Of a stretch of 25,003 nt of DNA, positions 7,955 through 15,284 are shown piece by piece. The stretch's first letter is position 1. Each line of letters begins with the position of its first letter. Under the pieces are notes generated by a model, which was not told the DNA's origin, searched no databases, and saw only the letters and a list, made by a program, of their open reading frames with translations. Source of the DNA: a virus; IMG/VR virus record IMGVR_UViG_3300022745_000139, positions 1-25,003 of that record; one strand, 5' to 3'. Both the position numbers and the translations under genes were made by a program.

Positions 7955-8278
7955 CTATTGGTTCTCCGGTCCCCAGGGTTCTTTCGTTCCCTCTCTCGCT
8001 TTCGTGAGACGGCTGAGGAATGTTCCAGCCTTCTTCGCACCTTTCTTGATCGCCCGTCCTGCACTCATGTATGGCGATTCAAGGAGTGCATCTTCTTGCG
8101 TTGTAGTGCCGGGACGATACCCGCCTGATGCGTTCTCCATGAGTCGTATGTTTCGCTCACGGTTCGCATCATTCACTCCACGCTGTTTCGCTTCGAGGGT
8201 GTCGAGGCCTTTTTTTACAATGCCGGTACCCTTGTTGCGTATGTCCATTAATCTCTTTTTGAAGTCATCCATAATCAT
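7955..8278 (-). CDS. Hypothetical basic head-block protein
   Basis: A 107-residue basic protein. The N-terminal half is helical and charged (KKRLMDIRNKGTGIVKKGLD), and the C-terminal half has a Lys/Arg-rich helix (SAGRAIKKGAKKAGTFLSRL). The family is not recognised. The ATG overlaps the TGA of the upstream gene as ATGA; a second in-frame ATG two codons later could also serve. Its place among capsid-block genes suggests a minor head or DNA-binding role, but this is inference only. Confidence 0.5.
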   Translation of the reverse strand: MIMDDFKKRLMDIRNKGTGIVKKGLDTLEAKQRGVNDANRERNIRLMENASGGYRPGTTTQEDALLESPYMSAGRAIKKGAKKAGTFLSRLTKAREGTKEPWGPENQ

Positions 8279-8535
8279 TGGTTGTTTAACGCCTGCTCGT
8301 GTGCCTCCTTGATCTCATTTACGATCTCAAGGACGCGCTCGAGTCCGTTTACTTTTTGGATACGGGATATGTATTCCGACCCTATGTTCTCGAGCGACCG
8401 CCCATCAAGGTCTATCTGTCGCAGTTCGTGGAGGCATTGGAGTACCTCTTCCTTGATGCGCGATGTGATGATTGTCCATCCCTGGCATCGTTCCAGTTCC
8501 TGGATCATCTCCCCCTCCTCGATCGCCTTTTCCAT
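8275..8535 (-). CDS. Hypothetical helical head-block protein
   Basis: An 86-residue, mostly helical protein (EEVLQCLHELRQIDLDGRSL, RVLEIVNEIKEAHEQALNNQ). It begins three bases after the stop of the acidic 75-residue gene and ends in an ATGA overlap with the next gene, so the three form one translationally coupled set. I do not recognise the family, and no metal or nucleotide motif is visible. A small head-assembly factor is possible. Confidence 0.5.
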   Translation of the reverse strand: MEKAIEEGEMIQELERCQGWTIITSRIKEEVLQCLHELRQIDLDGRSLENIGSEYISRIQKVNGLERVLEIVNEIKEAHEQALNNQ

Positions 8536-8538
8536 AAG

Positions 8539-8766
8539 CTAGTCTTCTCCCGCTTCTTCATCAGGCACTGGCATGCCTTTTTGTTCTTCTTCTCCCAAGC
8601 CTCCCATGCCGGGTTCGCTCTCCAGTGCCTTGATGTTTTCCTCGACCTTTTCAAGTATTTGCTCCTTGGTCGTGAGTGTTTCGTCTGCGAATGCTGACTC
8701 TACTGCACTCGTCATTTGCTCCTTCAGGGTTGCCTTATCTTCGGGTGTTATTGGTTTTGATTCCAT
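8539..8766 (-). CDS. Small acidic hypothetical protein
   Basis: A 75-residue acidic protein (about one third Glu/Asp) with a central helix (TTKEQILEKVEENIKALESE) and a Gly/Glu-rich tail. It follows the first of the two structural proteins after a 33-base A/C-rich gap without a Shine-Dalgarno sequence. The family is not recognised. Acidic helical proteins in this place sometimes act with the scaffold, but nothing here shows that. Confidence 0.45.
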   Translation of the reverse strand: MESKPITPEDKATLKEQMTSAVESAFADETLTTKEQILEKVEENIKALESEPGMGGLGEEEQKGMPVPDEEAGED

Positions 8767-8799
8767 GATGTGTGTGATGTACTTACTCGCTTATAATGG

Positions 8800-9570
8800 T
8801 TACGCCTGTACCGGGAACGGTGTCGCCCAGTTGCAGAGGATTGCATCGATGTGCATTTCCGCTGTCGGTGACGAGCCTCCGGTGAAGTCTATGCTTGCCC
8901 GGATGAACTTCTTCGTGCGTGTCACCTGCTTTGTGTAGATGGTGTCTGCTACTACGGTTTGTGATTCTCCGCCAAGACATGTTGATGCCGATGCGAAGTC
9001 CGCAGTATCGCTTTCCTGGATTATCACCGCTACGCTGTCTGGCGTATTGGCGATGTTTCCTACAGCGATGCGTACGAGTGCTGTGTCGTACTGTTCTCCA
9101 TCGCGTCCTCCTGAGAGTGTTGCACCTGATACGACGTTGCCGGTTCCTGACATTGCCTCTGAGAGTGTAATGTCATTTCCTGCCTTTCCTGCCGCACGTG
9201 CGGTAAGGGTGATAACGTCTGCTACCGGTGTTGATGCATCTACGGTCTTGTTGCGCGTCATCGATGTCGCATAGTCCGTTCCCGGAGTACCTCCGTCAAG
9301 GTTGATTGCCGCCTTGAGGTTCGCCTGAGTGAGAGCCGCTGATGCTCCGATCTTCACGTTTCCATCCACGTCCGTGAGGGATGATTGGAATGTGTAGACC
9401 TTTCCTCCGATTGTTACGGTGTGCGTGTTCGATGGGTTTGTCGGAATGGTTACCGAGCCCGTCGCCGCTACCATGCCGTGGGTGTCCACGGGTGCTCCTA
9501 CTGCGTCGCCTGATACTACCTGGATTGGAAGTAGTGCGATGGCTCGGATGTATCCTTCTAGCATTTTCAT
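8800..9570 (-). CDS. Structural protein with inserted beta domain (A)
   Basis: A 256-residue protein. An N-terminal stretch of about 35 residues and a C-terminal part (QYDTALVRIAVGNIANTPDS to the end) flank a beta domain. That domain has the pattern VTIGGKVYTF, then LKAAINLDGGTPGTDY, then TLTARAAGKAGNDITLSE, ending in a Gly-Gly turn. This domain recurs in many phage tail, sheath and decoration proteins. The next gene upstream carries the same pattern, so the two are probably related by domain exchange or duplication. A head decoration or minor capsid role is likely from its position between portal and scaffold. No signal peptide is evident. Confidence 0.6.
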   Translation of the reverse strand: MKMLEGYIRAIALLPIQVVSGDAVGAPVDTHGMVAATGSVTIPTNPSNTHTVTIGGKVYTFQSSLTDVDGNVKIGASAALTQANLKAAINLDGGTPGTDYATSMTRNKTVDASTPVADVITLTARAAGKAGNDITLSEAMSGTGNVVSGATLSGGRDGEQYDTALVRIAVGNIANTPDSVAVIIQESDTADFASASTCLGGESQTVVADTIYTKQVTRTKKFIRASIDFTGGSSPTAEMHIDAILCNWATPFPVQA

Positions 9571-9594
9571 AATGTGTATGTGATTAGTTGTTTG

Positions 9595-10317
9595 TTAATA
9601 CTCGACGACGTTCACTGTGGCGGTGCCTCCGTCTCCCAAGAATGAGAGGTAGGATATGCTGTCGTCCAGTGTGAACTCCTTCGTTGCTCCTGCAGGAACG
9701 TAGTCGTCGTAGTTTCCTGCCAGTCCTCCTGCCATTACCGACCCGGTAAAGGTGAAGTGTGAGGTGCCTGCTTGGGTTGTCGCGATTGCGTTTCCATCGG
9801 TGCCGAACTTCTTCGCACTGATGACGAACGCATGCGAGGTGATGGTTGTCGACGCTACGACGTCGGGGTGTTCCAGGGTCCCTGTGTAGTAGTCGGTACC
9901 GTCTCCTACTCCGGACGCATTGATTGCCTTGATGAGGTTTCCAATGTCCGCGTCTGCACTCACTCCTCCGCGCTTCACGTCATATGCCTGGGCTGGGGTG
10001 TTCTTGAATCGGTACACGGTGGTACCGATCGTTATTGTTGCCCCGTCTGCAGGCTCGGTGTTGTCGCTTGTGAGCGTTGTGGTTGCTCGTACCGCCGCCG
10101 CCGCTACCCTACTGAAGGCTACGTACACCGGATTGGTGATGGCTATTACCTTCACGAGCCCTGCGAGGCTGTTCAGATAGTAGTCTTGCTCCTTCTTCCA
10201 GGTCGTTGTCGCGCTGATGACGCCACGTGCCAGGGATGCTATGGCGAGGAGTCCGGTTACGAACCCTGCCGGTGCTCCTTTTGCTTGTGCGTATGTGTAG
10301 TTTTTTCGTTGTGCCAT
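9595..10317 (-). CDS. Structural protein with inserted beta domain (B)
   Basis: A 240-residue protein. Its N-terminal 70 residues (GAPAGFVTGLLAIASLARGV and on) and C-terminal 40 (GATKEFTLDDSISYLSFLGD) form the likely core. Between them lies the inserted beta domain: ITIGTTVYRFKN, LIKAINASGVGDGTDYYTGT, then FVISAKKFGTDGNAIATTQA. The gene follows the portal after an 11-base gap. Together with protein A it probably makes head or decoration parts. The N-terminal hydrophobic patch is not a clean signal peptide or membrane segment. Function is inferred from context and domain type only. Confidence 0.6.
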   Translation of the reverse strand: MAQRKNYTYAQAKGAPAGFVTGLLAIASLARGVISATTTWKKEQDYYLNSLAGLVKVIAITNPVYVAFSRVAAAAVRATTTLTSDNTEPADGATITIGTTVYRFKNTPAQAYDVKRGGVSADADIGNLIKAINASGVGDGTDYYTGTLEHPDVVASTTITSHAFVISAKKFGTDGNAIATTQAGTSHFTFTGSVMAGGLAGNYDDYVPAGATKEFTLDDSISYLSFLGDGGTATVNVVEY

Positions 10318-10328
10318 GGTGATAATGA

Positions 10329-12347
10329 TTACTTGCTAAAACGTTGCTTTGCTCGTGCTATGAGGTTTGCAAGGAATCCTCCCTGCGGTGCCTCTGTCAT
10401 GCCCGTTGTCGCTCCTTCAGGAGGTATAAGGGCTTCGGGTCCGGGGAGCCCCTGTCGTATGACGTCAGGTACCGGATTATCCGCTATCCCCTCTGCGGGT
10501 CCGTTGGGTATCCGGGCCGTCATCTCTGGCGGTGCGGTTGCCTCCTTCACAACGGGTGCGGTCTTCTTCAGTTCAGGTGCGAGGATGTCCGCGTATTCCT
10601 CGTATCCCATTTTCTCTACGATGAGTTTCTGCAAGACGTTCTTCTTTTTCTTCCATGCGTCCATCTCTTCAGGGTCTCCGCCTTCAGGCTTGTCGTCTAC
10701 CACGAAGAGTTTGTACATCTCGAGCACCTCCTTGCTTTCCTGCTCTGCACTCTTCTCCTTCTTCGGTACGACGTCTACGGTTGCATCCACTTCGATGTTC
10801 TTGTCCTCCTGCGTGAGCTTTCCCCATCTCACCTTCTTGCCGAGGATGCGGAATGATTTGTCTGCTCCGAGGAACTCTCGGTTCATTTGGATGAATGCGT
10901 TCGCAAGCTCCCCTATTGCTATCTCCATTTGTCGTACGAGGAGTGAGAACCGGATGTTCGTCTGCATGAGGAGTATCTCTACCTTCGATGCCGGTTCCTG
11001 GTTTCCTTTCGGCATGCCTGATGTGTACTCGCTCAGTGCCAAGGATGTTTGTATCTCGCGTCTGAGAAGATTGTCCTTCTCTACCCATGCACGTGAGATG
11101 TCCGGACCTCTTTCTATCACCACATCGTCTGCCTTTTCTAGGTACCATATCTTTCCTGGTCCGTGTACGATGTCGCTGTCCTTGTATCCCTTACCCTTGC
11201 GTACCTTCCTGATTGGATCGAGTGAGAATACGATGTCGTCCATTGCCTGGTTGCGTGAGTCCGCTATCTCATGAATGGTGGTCTCTACCGGCTCGAGGTG
11301 GCTCATCGCGTAGTACTCCCAGTTCAGTGTGATGTCCGGCAAGTCGATGAATACCTGTCCGCCGTTTACCTTTGAGTATGGATTGTCCTCGTTGCGTCCT
11401 ACTTCCTTTCTATTAAAAATTGTGACGAGCTTCCCTTCTACGTGGTCCCAGCATTCCCATATCTCCACCTGCTTGTCTCCTGCGTTCTTGTCCGGTGTCG
11501 ATGTGCCGTGTCCGGATGTTTGGTCGATGGCATTGTCCTTGGTCTTACGGTCATCTATCTGCCCCATCTTGAGCGTATTGATTTCGTAGCGTGCCCGACG
11601 TGGGTCGTCCGGTGTCTCACTGCCTTCTTCTATTTCCTTCCATCGTTTTGACTTTATGAGCGGTATCACCTTCATCTCTCCCGTTGCTTCGTCCAGTTCA
11701 TTCACGGTGTATGTAACCTCCTCTCCACGGTCAAGTTCCGCCTTCTCGATGACGGCTTTTGATTTGAATGCTTGCTTGATTTCCCAGCGTGAGTTCTTCA
11801 GGCGCTTCATTGCCTGTGGGTCTGGGTAGAACAGGAAGTTATCCACTACCTCGATGTATGGGTCGCCGTCATCTCCTCCATCCCACATGATTTGAAGTAC
11901 GCCGTTTCCGAATAGGAGCTGTGCATTAATCCATTCGATCTTCTTGTCATCGAACTCAGTAACCTGGAGGTCGTACTCGACGATGTCATCCCAGCTGTCG
12001 ATGGCGTTGCTTCCGATGTGCTCTTGCTTTGTTGGGTAGATGTTGACGCTTATCTCTGCTGATGCGAGGCGTGGCTTTACCGTCTCGATGATTTCGAACC
12101 CTGTCGGTGGCATGAGGCTTGTGCCGTATGCGTAGTTTGTTGCCGCACGATATGCGCGGTAGAGCTTGTACATGCGGATGTTGCGGTCGATGTATGCGCG
12201 TCTGAATGTTTCGGCACGTGCGAAACGTTCCGTCCACAAGGACACAAGCTTTTTATTTTTCTCTTCCTCGGTGTCGTCAGGCTTCAGTCCCACTGCTTCC
12301 TGGTCGGGAAGCTTGGTCTCTGGCCTGGTTTCTATTTCAGTTGCCAT
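10329..12347 (-). CDS. Portal protein
   Basis: A 672-residue protein that forms the ring through which DNA enters the head. The N-terminal helix has ARAETFRRAYIDRNIRMYKL. A middle segment (GNGVLQIMWDGGDDGDPYIE, VVDNFLFYPDPQAMKRLKNS) has the Asp-x-x-(F/L)-x-Phe-x-Asp-Pro turn common in large podovirus portals. Residues about 360-480 are the long helices of the stem (IHEIADSRNQAMDDIVFSLD, LALSEYTSGM), followed by an extended Pro-rich C-terminus. Size and placement next to the large terminase fit a portal of SU10-like or related podoviruses. It is preceded by a candidate promoter only 16 bases before the ATG and has no Shine-Dalgarno sequence. Confidence 0.85.
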   Translation of the reverse strand: MATEIETRPETKLPDQEAVGLKPDDTEEEKNKKLVSLWTERFARAETFRRAYIDRNIRMYKLYRAYRAATNYAYGTSLMPPTGFEIIETVKPRLASAEISVNIYPTKQEHIGSNAIDSWDDIVEYDLQVTEFDDKKIEWINAQLLFGNGVLQIMWDGGDDGDPYIEVVDNFLFYPDPQAMKRLKNSRWEIKQAFKSKAVIEKAELDRGEEVTYTVNELDEATGEMKVIPLIKSKRWKEIEEGSETPDDPRRARYEINTLKMGQIDDRKTKDNAIDQTSGHGTSTPDKNAGDKQVEIWECWDHVEGKLVTIFNRKEVGRNEDNPYSKVNGGQVFIDLPDITLNWEYYAMSHLEPVETTIHEIADSRNQAMDDIVFSLDPIRKVRKGKGYKDSDIVHGPGKIWYLEKADDVVIERGPDISRAWVEKDNLLRREIQTSLALSEYTSGMPKGNQEPASKVEILLMQTNIRFSLLVRQMEIAIGELANAFIQMNREFLGADKSFRILGKKVRWGKLTQEDKNIEVDATVDVVPKKEKSAEQESKEVLEMYKLFVVDDKPEGGDPEEMDAWKKKKNVLQKLIVEKMGYEEYADILAPELKKTAPVVKEATAPPEMTARIPNGPAEGIADNPVPDVIRQGLPGPEALIPPEGATTGMTEAPQGGFLANLIARAKQRFSK

Positions 12348-12363
12348 AGAATGTTGTGCCCCA

Positions 12364-12372
12364 ATAATAGCA
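12364..12372 (-). promoter_or_regulatory. Extended -10 promoter before the portal gene
   Basis: The minus strand reads TGCTATTAT in the 66-base gap between large terminase and portal. The ATG lies 16 bases after the element, giving a very short leader. A hairpin directly upstream (CACCCCTG 12397-12404 with CAGGGTG 12371-12377) ends in the promoter itself and might be a weak terminator or a regulator site. Confidence 0.45.
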
Positions 12373-12413
12373 CCCTGTTACCCTGGTGTACACAAGCAGG
12401 GGTGTGCGTATCT

Positions 12414-14048
12414 CTACGCCTCCGCTTTTGCCTTTCTCGCCATTGCTATCTTGAAGTATATGAGCGCATGCAGGAGGTCATCCTTTCCGGTTGATACCCA
12501 TTCGCGTTTCGGTATTCCCAGCCGGTCGGTTACGGTCCGTGCATAGGTTGTTTCCACGTGCTCTATGAGCATCTTGATTGCTTCGTCATGCGGTCCGTAA
12601 AAGAACCGTATACGTCCATGCTTCAGGTCCTCGAGCAGTAAGTCCATGATTCCGTCCCGGTCAGTCAGTACGCGTATCTCTTCCTCGAAGTCTTTCTGTT
12701 CGTCGGTGAATTCGTCATCGCTCCATCTCATTACCCGGACGCCCTTTGGATCGTCTTTGTACCAGTTCACCCACACTCTTCCCGGGAATTGCTGTGCCGC
12801 CTTGATGCTGTCCTGGGGTTTGTATCCTCCGTCTATCACGCAGTACCGCACGTCGTACGCTTCCATGAGCTCCGCCCAGCGTTCCCACTTGCTTTGTCCG
12901 CGCTTGCCCTGGCTCTCGATGTATTCGTCGCTGTCCCGGACTCGCGCTATGACGAAGATGCCCTCCTCGTTTCCGATGTGTAGGTACAGCTCTCGCTCCT
13001 GGACGTCTACGCCCATGCATGAGTTCAGTTCGATGTGGTCCTTCGATGTGAGGTTGCGTAGTATGAGGTCTTGTCCGATGCGTGAACCGCTCGAGACGTA
13101 CGGCAGTCCCAGCTTGTGGTTGTAGAAATACTCCATCGTCGCTTCGTTCTTTCCTGCCTTTGCGTCGTTGTAGTAGTCCACCAAGGAGGAGCATGGTATC
13201 CACGGGATTATCATCTGAGTTATGAAGTATCCGTGACGCTTCCTGTCCGGGTACTTTGCCTTCCACCTTCCTGTCCCTCTTGGGTTTACAGTGGTCCGTG
13301 GTCGTATCACGAGTGGGTCTAGGTCTGCTCCGCATCCACTGCATACGTATACCTTCCGTTCTAGGCTCACGTTCTGTGGCCACTCCATGTGCTGTTCCTT
13401 CTTGCATGCCTCACAGTTGAATCTCCAGTGTCTCTGGTCGCTGTCCTGCATTACTTTATTGATGCCGAAGTTTGGAACGGTTGGCGTGCTTATCCAGCGT
13501 CTCTGTCTTAGTGACGCTTCCCCCTCGAGTCGTGAGTCGTAGATACCAATCTGGCTCATGTCGCTTTTGTCGAGCTCGTCGTATGTGTTGCGGTCTGATG
13601 AGAGCATGAGCGAGTCGCTCTCTGACTTGGTTCCTTTGAAGTATAAAAATCCTTTGTTGAATTGTTTCTGCCCGATGGCGTCCACCTCTTTGTTCTTCAG
13701 CCCTGCCTTGATGGTGGGGTTCCGCTTTATCATTTCGTTGACCTTGCTTGGTACGAACTTCGTCACCGCGTCCGATGTGGGGAGTGTGTGGATCTGGTTG
13801 ATGCCGTGGTACTTCGCATCGTGTAGTTCCATGAGTATCGCCCACGTCGAAACGCCCGCTTGCGAGGGCTTCTGTACGGCTATCTCATCGGCTGTGTCTG
13901 CGTAGAGTGCTTCGAGAAAGAAGTGTGGTGCCCGTGGTCCTACCTTTATGCGACGCCCCTTCTCATTTACTATCTTCTTTTTCCGCACCCATACCAGCGT
14001 GTGTGCCCGGATGAAGCCTTCCATTTTGTCTTTGATTGAATCAATCAT
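12414..14048 (-). CDS. terL: Terminase large subunit (GpA-like)
   Basis: A 544-residue motor that pumps DNA into the head and cuts it. The ATPase part has a Walker A-like loop KPSQAGVST (residues 60-68) and a Walker B segment ending in YDELD (catalytic Glu near 158). A zinc-finger insert has Cys pairs at 212/215 (CEAC) and 236/239 (CSGC), typical of the GpA family. The C-terminal RNase H-like nuclease shows GVDVQERELYLHIG, then YCVIDGGYKPQD, then DDLLHALIYF, giving three acidic metal ligands. Length is usual for this family. Its start overlaps the small subunit gene by 8 bases. Met9 is a possible alternative start. Confidence 0.9.
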   Translation of the reverse strand: MIDSIKDKMEGFIRAHTLVWVRKKKIVNEKGRRIKVGPRAPHFFLEALYADTADEIAVQKPSQAGVSTWAILMELHDAKYHGINQIHTLPTSDAVTKFVPSKVNEMIKRNPTIKAGLKNKEVDAIGQKQFNKGFLYFKGTKSESDSLMLSSDRNTYDELDKSDMSQIGIYDSRLEGEASLRQRRWISTPTVPNFGINKVMQDSDQRHWRFNCEACKKEQHMEWPQNVSLERKVYVCSGCGADLDPLVIRPRTTVNPRGTGRWKAKYPDRKRHGYFITQMIIPWIPCSSLVDYYNDAKAGKNEATMEYFYNHKLGLPYVSSGSRIGQDLILRNLTSKDHIELNSCMGVDVQERELYLHIGNEEGIFVIARVRDSDEYIESQGKRGQSKWERWAELMEAYDVRYCVIDGGYKPQDSIKAAQQFPGRVWVNWYKDDPKGVRVMRWSDDEFTDEQKDFEEEIRVLTDRDGIMDLLLEDLKHGRIRFFYGPHDEAIKMLIEHVETTYARTVTDRLGIPKREWVSTGKDDLLHALIYFKIAMARKAKAEA

Positions 14049-14553
14049 CTTCTTCGTCTTCTAGCGCCGCGAGGTATGCCTTTGCTCCTGCTATCTCTGC
14101 TTTGTTCGGGAGTCTCTGCTCCTCTTCTGGTATCGCATCGTTCGACACCTCGACGCGTTGTTTTGCCCTTCCTAGTGTGCGGTCCAGGAACTCTTTCGCC
14201 GCCGGTATGCTCTTATTCTTCAGTGCTTCATGCCGGAGCATTTCCAATGTGGCCCGGAGTGTGGACTTCTTTGTTTGGGTGCGCTTCTGTGTCTTCAGGT
14301 TTATTTCTATAACGTCTACGTCCTCTACCAGTATCTGGTCAATCATGGCGCTCACTCCTATAGCGTCCAGTCTTTCGCCTTTTGTTATCCTTCCTGAACG
14401 GTCACGTCTCCCGCCATTGCCACCCTTTGGCACGTAGTTCCTACCACCTTTTGCAGGTTTTTGTTTTTTTTCAGTTTTCCGCTCTGCTCCGATACCCTCC
14501 TTGTTAGGAGTTTGCGGGGCCGTAGCAGTTGCTATCGGTTCTCCCTGTTTCAT
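14041..14553 (-). CDS. terS: Probable terminase small subunit
   Basis: A 170-residue basic protein immediately before terL. Residues 1-55 are Gly/Lys/Arg-rich and probably disordered, a likely DNA-binding arm. A helical part follows with AAKEFLDRTLGRAKQRVEV, a motif often found in small terminase-type phage proteins, then an acidic end. I chose the ATG at 14553 (MKQGEP). An upstream in-frame ATG at 14586 would place a -10 promoter inside the gene. With that promoter the mRNA would start at or next to the chosen ATG, so it is probably leaderless. Small terminases recognise the packaging site; the hairpin-rich gap just upstream is a natural candidate. Identity rests on helix pattern and position. 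Confidence 0.65.
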   Translation of the reverse strand: MKQGEPIATATAPQTPNKEGIGAERKTEKKQKPAKGGRNYVPKGGNGGRRDRSGRITKGERLDAIGVSAMIDQILVEDVDVIEINLKTQKRTQTKKSTLRATLEMLRHEALKNKSIPAAKEFLDRTLGRAKQRVEVSNDAIPEEEQRLPNKAEIAGAKAYLAALEDEEDD

Positions 14554-14561
14554 ACCCCGAA

Positions 14562-14570
14562 AGTATACCA
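14562..14570 (-). promoter_or_regulatory. Extended -10 promoter for terS, leaderless start
   Basis: The minus strand reads TGGTATACT, then eight bases, then ATG. A start point the usual 6-8 bases after the -10 element falls on or next to the A of that ATG. It lies directly downstream of a terminator, so transcription is handed over from the early to the packaging block here. The -35 region (TTGTGC, spacing 15) is weak. Confidence 0.6.
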
Positions 14571-14587
14571 TGCCTGAAGCGTGCACA

Positions 14588-14620
14588 ATAAAAGCCCCGT
14601 GTATTACTTACATGGGGCTT
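14588..14620 (-). terminator. Rho-independent terminator
   Basis: The minus strand gives AAGCCCCATG, a 9-base loop, CACGGGGCTT and then TTATT. The stem is 10 positions with one A-C mismatch, followed by a U-rich end. It closes the transcript coming from the anti-defence genes and the hairpin region, just before the terS promoter. The plus strand has no U-run after the stem. Confidence 0.7.
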
Positions 14621-14630
14621 GGTAGGTGGT

Positions 14631-14697
14631 GGAGCACCCGCTAGCGTATGAAGGATCAAGAGTCTCCTGTGTGTATCCCATCGCTATTGGGTGCTCC
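14631..14697 (-). ncRNA. Long hairpin RNA ending in ACCA
   Basis: The arms 14631-14639 and 14689-14697 pair over 9 bp. Inside, TAGCG/CGCTA pairs over 5 bp and AGGA/TCCT over 4 bp around a 9-base loop. On the minus strand the 3' end is GTGCTCC-A-CCA, like the acceptor end of a tRNA with encoded CCA, but there is no T-arm or D-arm. It may be a structured RNA, a tRNA mimic or part of a packaging signal. The plus strand can form the same hairpin. Confidence 0.45.
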
Positions 14698-14722
14698 GTA
14701 TGTAATTGTACTATGTTCTTTG

Positions 14723-14813
14723 TGGACCGTCGAGGAGTCGAACCTCATATCTTCCATGGTCCCGCGTCACTCTCAGCGCGGGGATGGATGCTTGCCCGTT
14801 AAGCTACCGGACC
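14723..14813 (-). tRNA. Non-canonical tRNA-like gene
   Basis: The best tRNA candidate of the window, 91 bases. It has an acceptor GGTCCGG/ACGGTCC with mismatches at pairs 3 and 7, TA at positions 8-9, and a good D-arm (GCTT, AACGGGC, AAGC). The anticodon stem is TCCAT/ATGGA, followed by a 5-base variable loop and a T-arm with TTCGACT. The oddity is the anticodon loop. Instead of 7 bases it has 26, including a 6-bp stem CCCGCG/CGCGGG whose 10-base loop contains CTGAGAG. That string resembles a GAG (Leu) anticodon loop. It could be a tRNA with an insert, a decayed tRNA or a mimic. The anticodon cannot be assigned. Confidence 0.45.
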
Positions 14814-14816
14814 AAA

Positions 14817-14931
14817 TAGCGGGAGTGTCTCCACCCTCCCGCTACCAGCCGTGACGTTTAGTCACAAAATCGTATCGCGATACGCCTGCCCGTAAAGGAC
14901 AGGATGCAATCCCGGTAATGTTCCGGGATTG
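14817..14931. repeat. Array of four hairpins and a 14-base palindrome
   Basis: In 115 bases there are: a 9-bp stem (14817-14825/14836-14844), a 5-bp stem GTGAC/GTCAC (14851-14865), a perfect palindrome CGTATCGCGATACG (14871-14884), a 7-bp stem (14885-14891/14897-14903) and a perfect 9-bp stem CAATCCCGG/CCGGGATTG (14907-14931). They lie nearly end to end. No ORF is plausible. Location next to terS suggests a packaging site (cos/pac), origin or structured RNA; the palindrome could bind a regulator. The first hairpin, on the minus strand, is followed by UUU. Confidence 0.55.
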
Positions 14932-14941
14932 TACCTGCTCT

Positions 14942-15283
14942 CTACGCCTGGTCTGTTCCCTCTATTCCTCTTTCCTTTCTGTCCTGTGTGCGTCGTCGTA
15001 GTGCGTCTTGCACTCCTTCCAAGTGTGCTATTGCCTGGTCGTTGTGTGATGACGGTACTGCCTGGTTCAGGTAGTATAGCCGATCCAAGAGTACGCTGAC
15101 TACTGTCTCTGTGGATACTCCATCCACGAGAGTAACGAGCTTCCCGTCCTTTGCCTCCTCTTCTGATCCTGCAAATGATGCGGGTCCCTTCTCGATGAAT
15201 TGGAGGGTTTGTCTCTCTCCTCCTTCAGTCACCATGCTGTACTCGTGTCCTGGATTGATTGCTTCGTATGGTTGAGCTTCCAT
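14942..15283 (-). CDS. Acb2/Tad1-type hairpin-domain protein (predicted anti-defence sponge)
   Basis: A 113-residue protein. The N-terminal 50 residues look like short beta strands (HEYSMVTEGGERQTLQFIEK). The C-terminal half has LLDRLYYLNQAVPSS, AIAHLEGVQDAL and RRRTQDRKERGIEGT. The pattern L-x-x-R-L-x-x-L-N, then A-I-x-x-L-E, then R-T-x-x-R-x-x-R-G-(V/I)-E-G-T is a helical-hairpin domain common in phages. I associate it with the Acb2/Tad1 group, which binds cyclic nucleotide signals of CBASS or Thoeris and so blunts host defence. The strand-then-hairpin layout is Tad1-like. It starts one base after the upstream gene, which also looks like a hairpin of this type. Family assignment is from memory of motifs; the ligand is unknown. 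Confidence 0.6.
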   Translation of the reverse strand: MEAQPYEAINPGHEYSMVTEGGERQTLQFIEKGPASFAGSEEEAKDGKLVTLVDGVSTETVVSVLLDRLYYLNQAVPSSHNDQAIAHLEGVQDALRRRTQDRKERGIEGTDQA

Positions 15284-15284
15284 A

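Noticed and set aside
9772-11274. Long plus-strand open frame of 500 codons
   Set aside because: It is antisense to the portal and structural genes, rich in Cys/Ser/Arg, has no domain pattern and breaks gene spacing. A by-product of minus-strand codon use.
14631-14697. Calling the ACCA-ended hairpin a tRNA
   Set aside because: The acceptor stem and CCA fit, but the inside pairs as one long hairpin without T- or D-arm.
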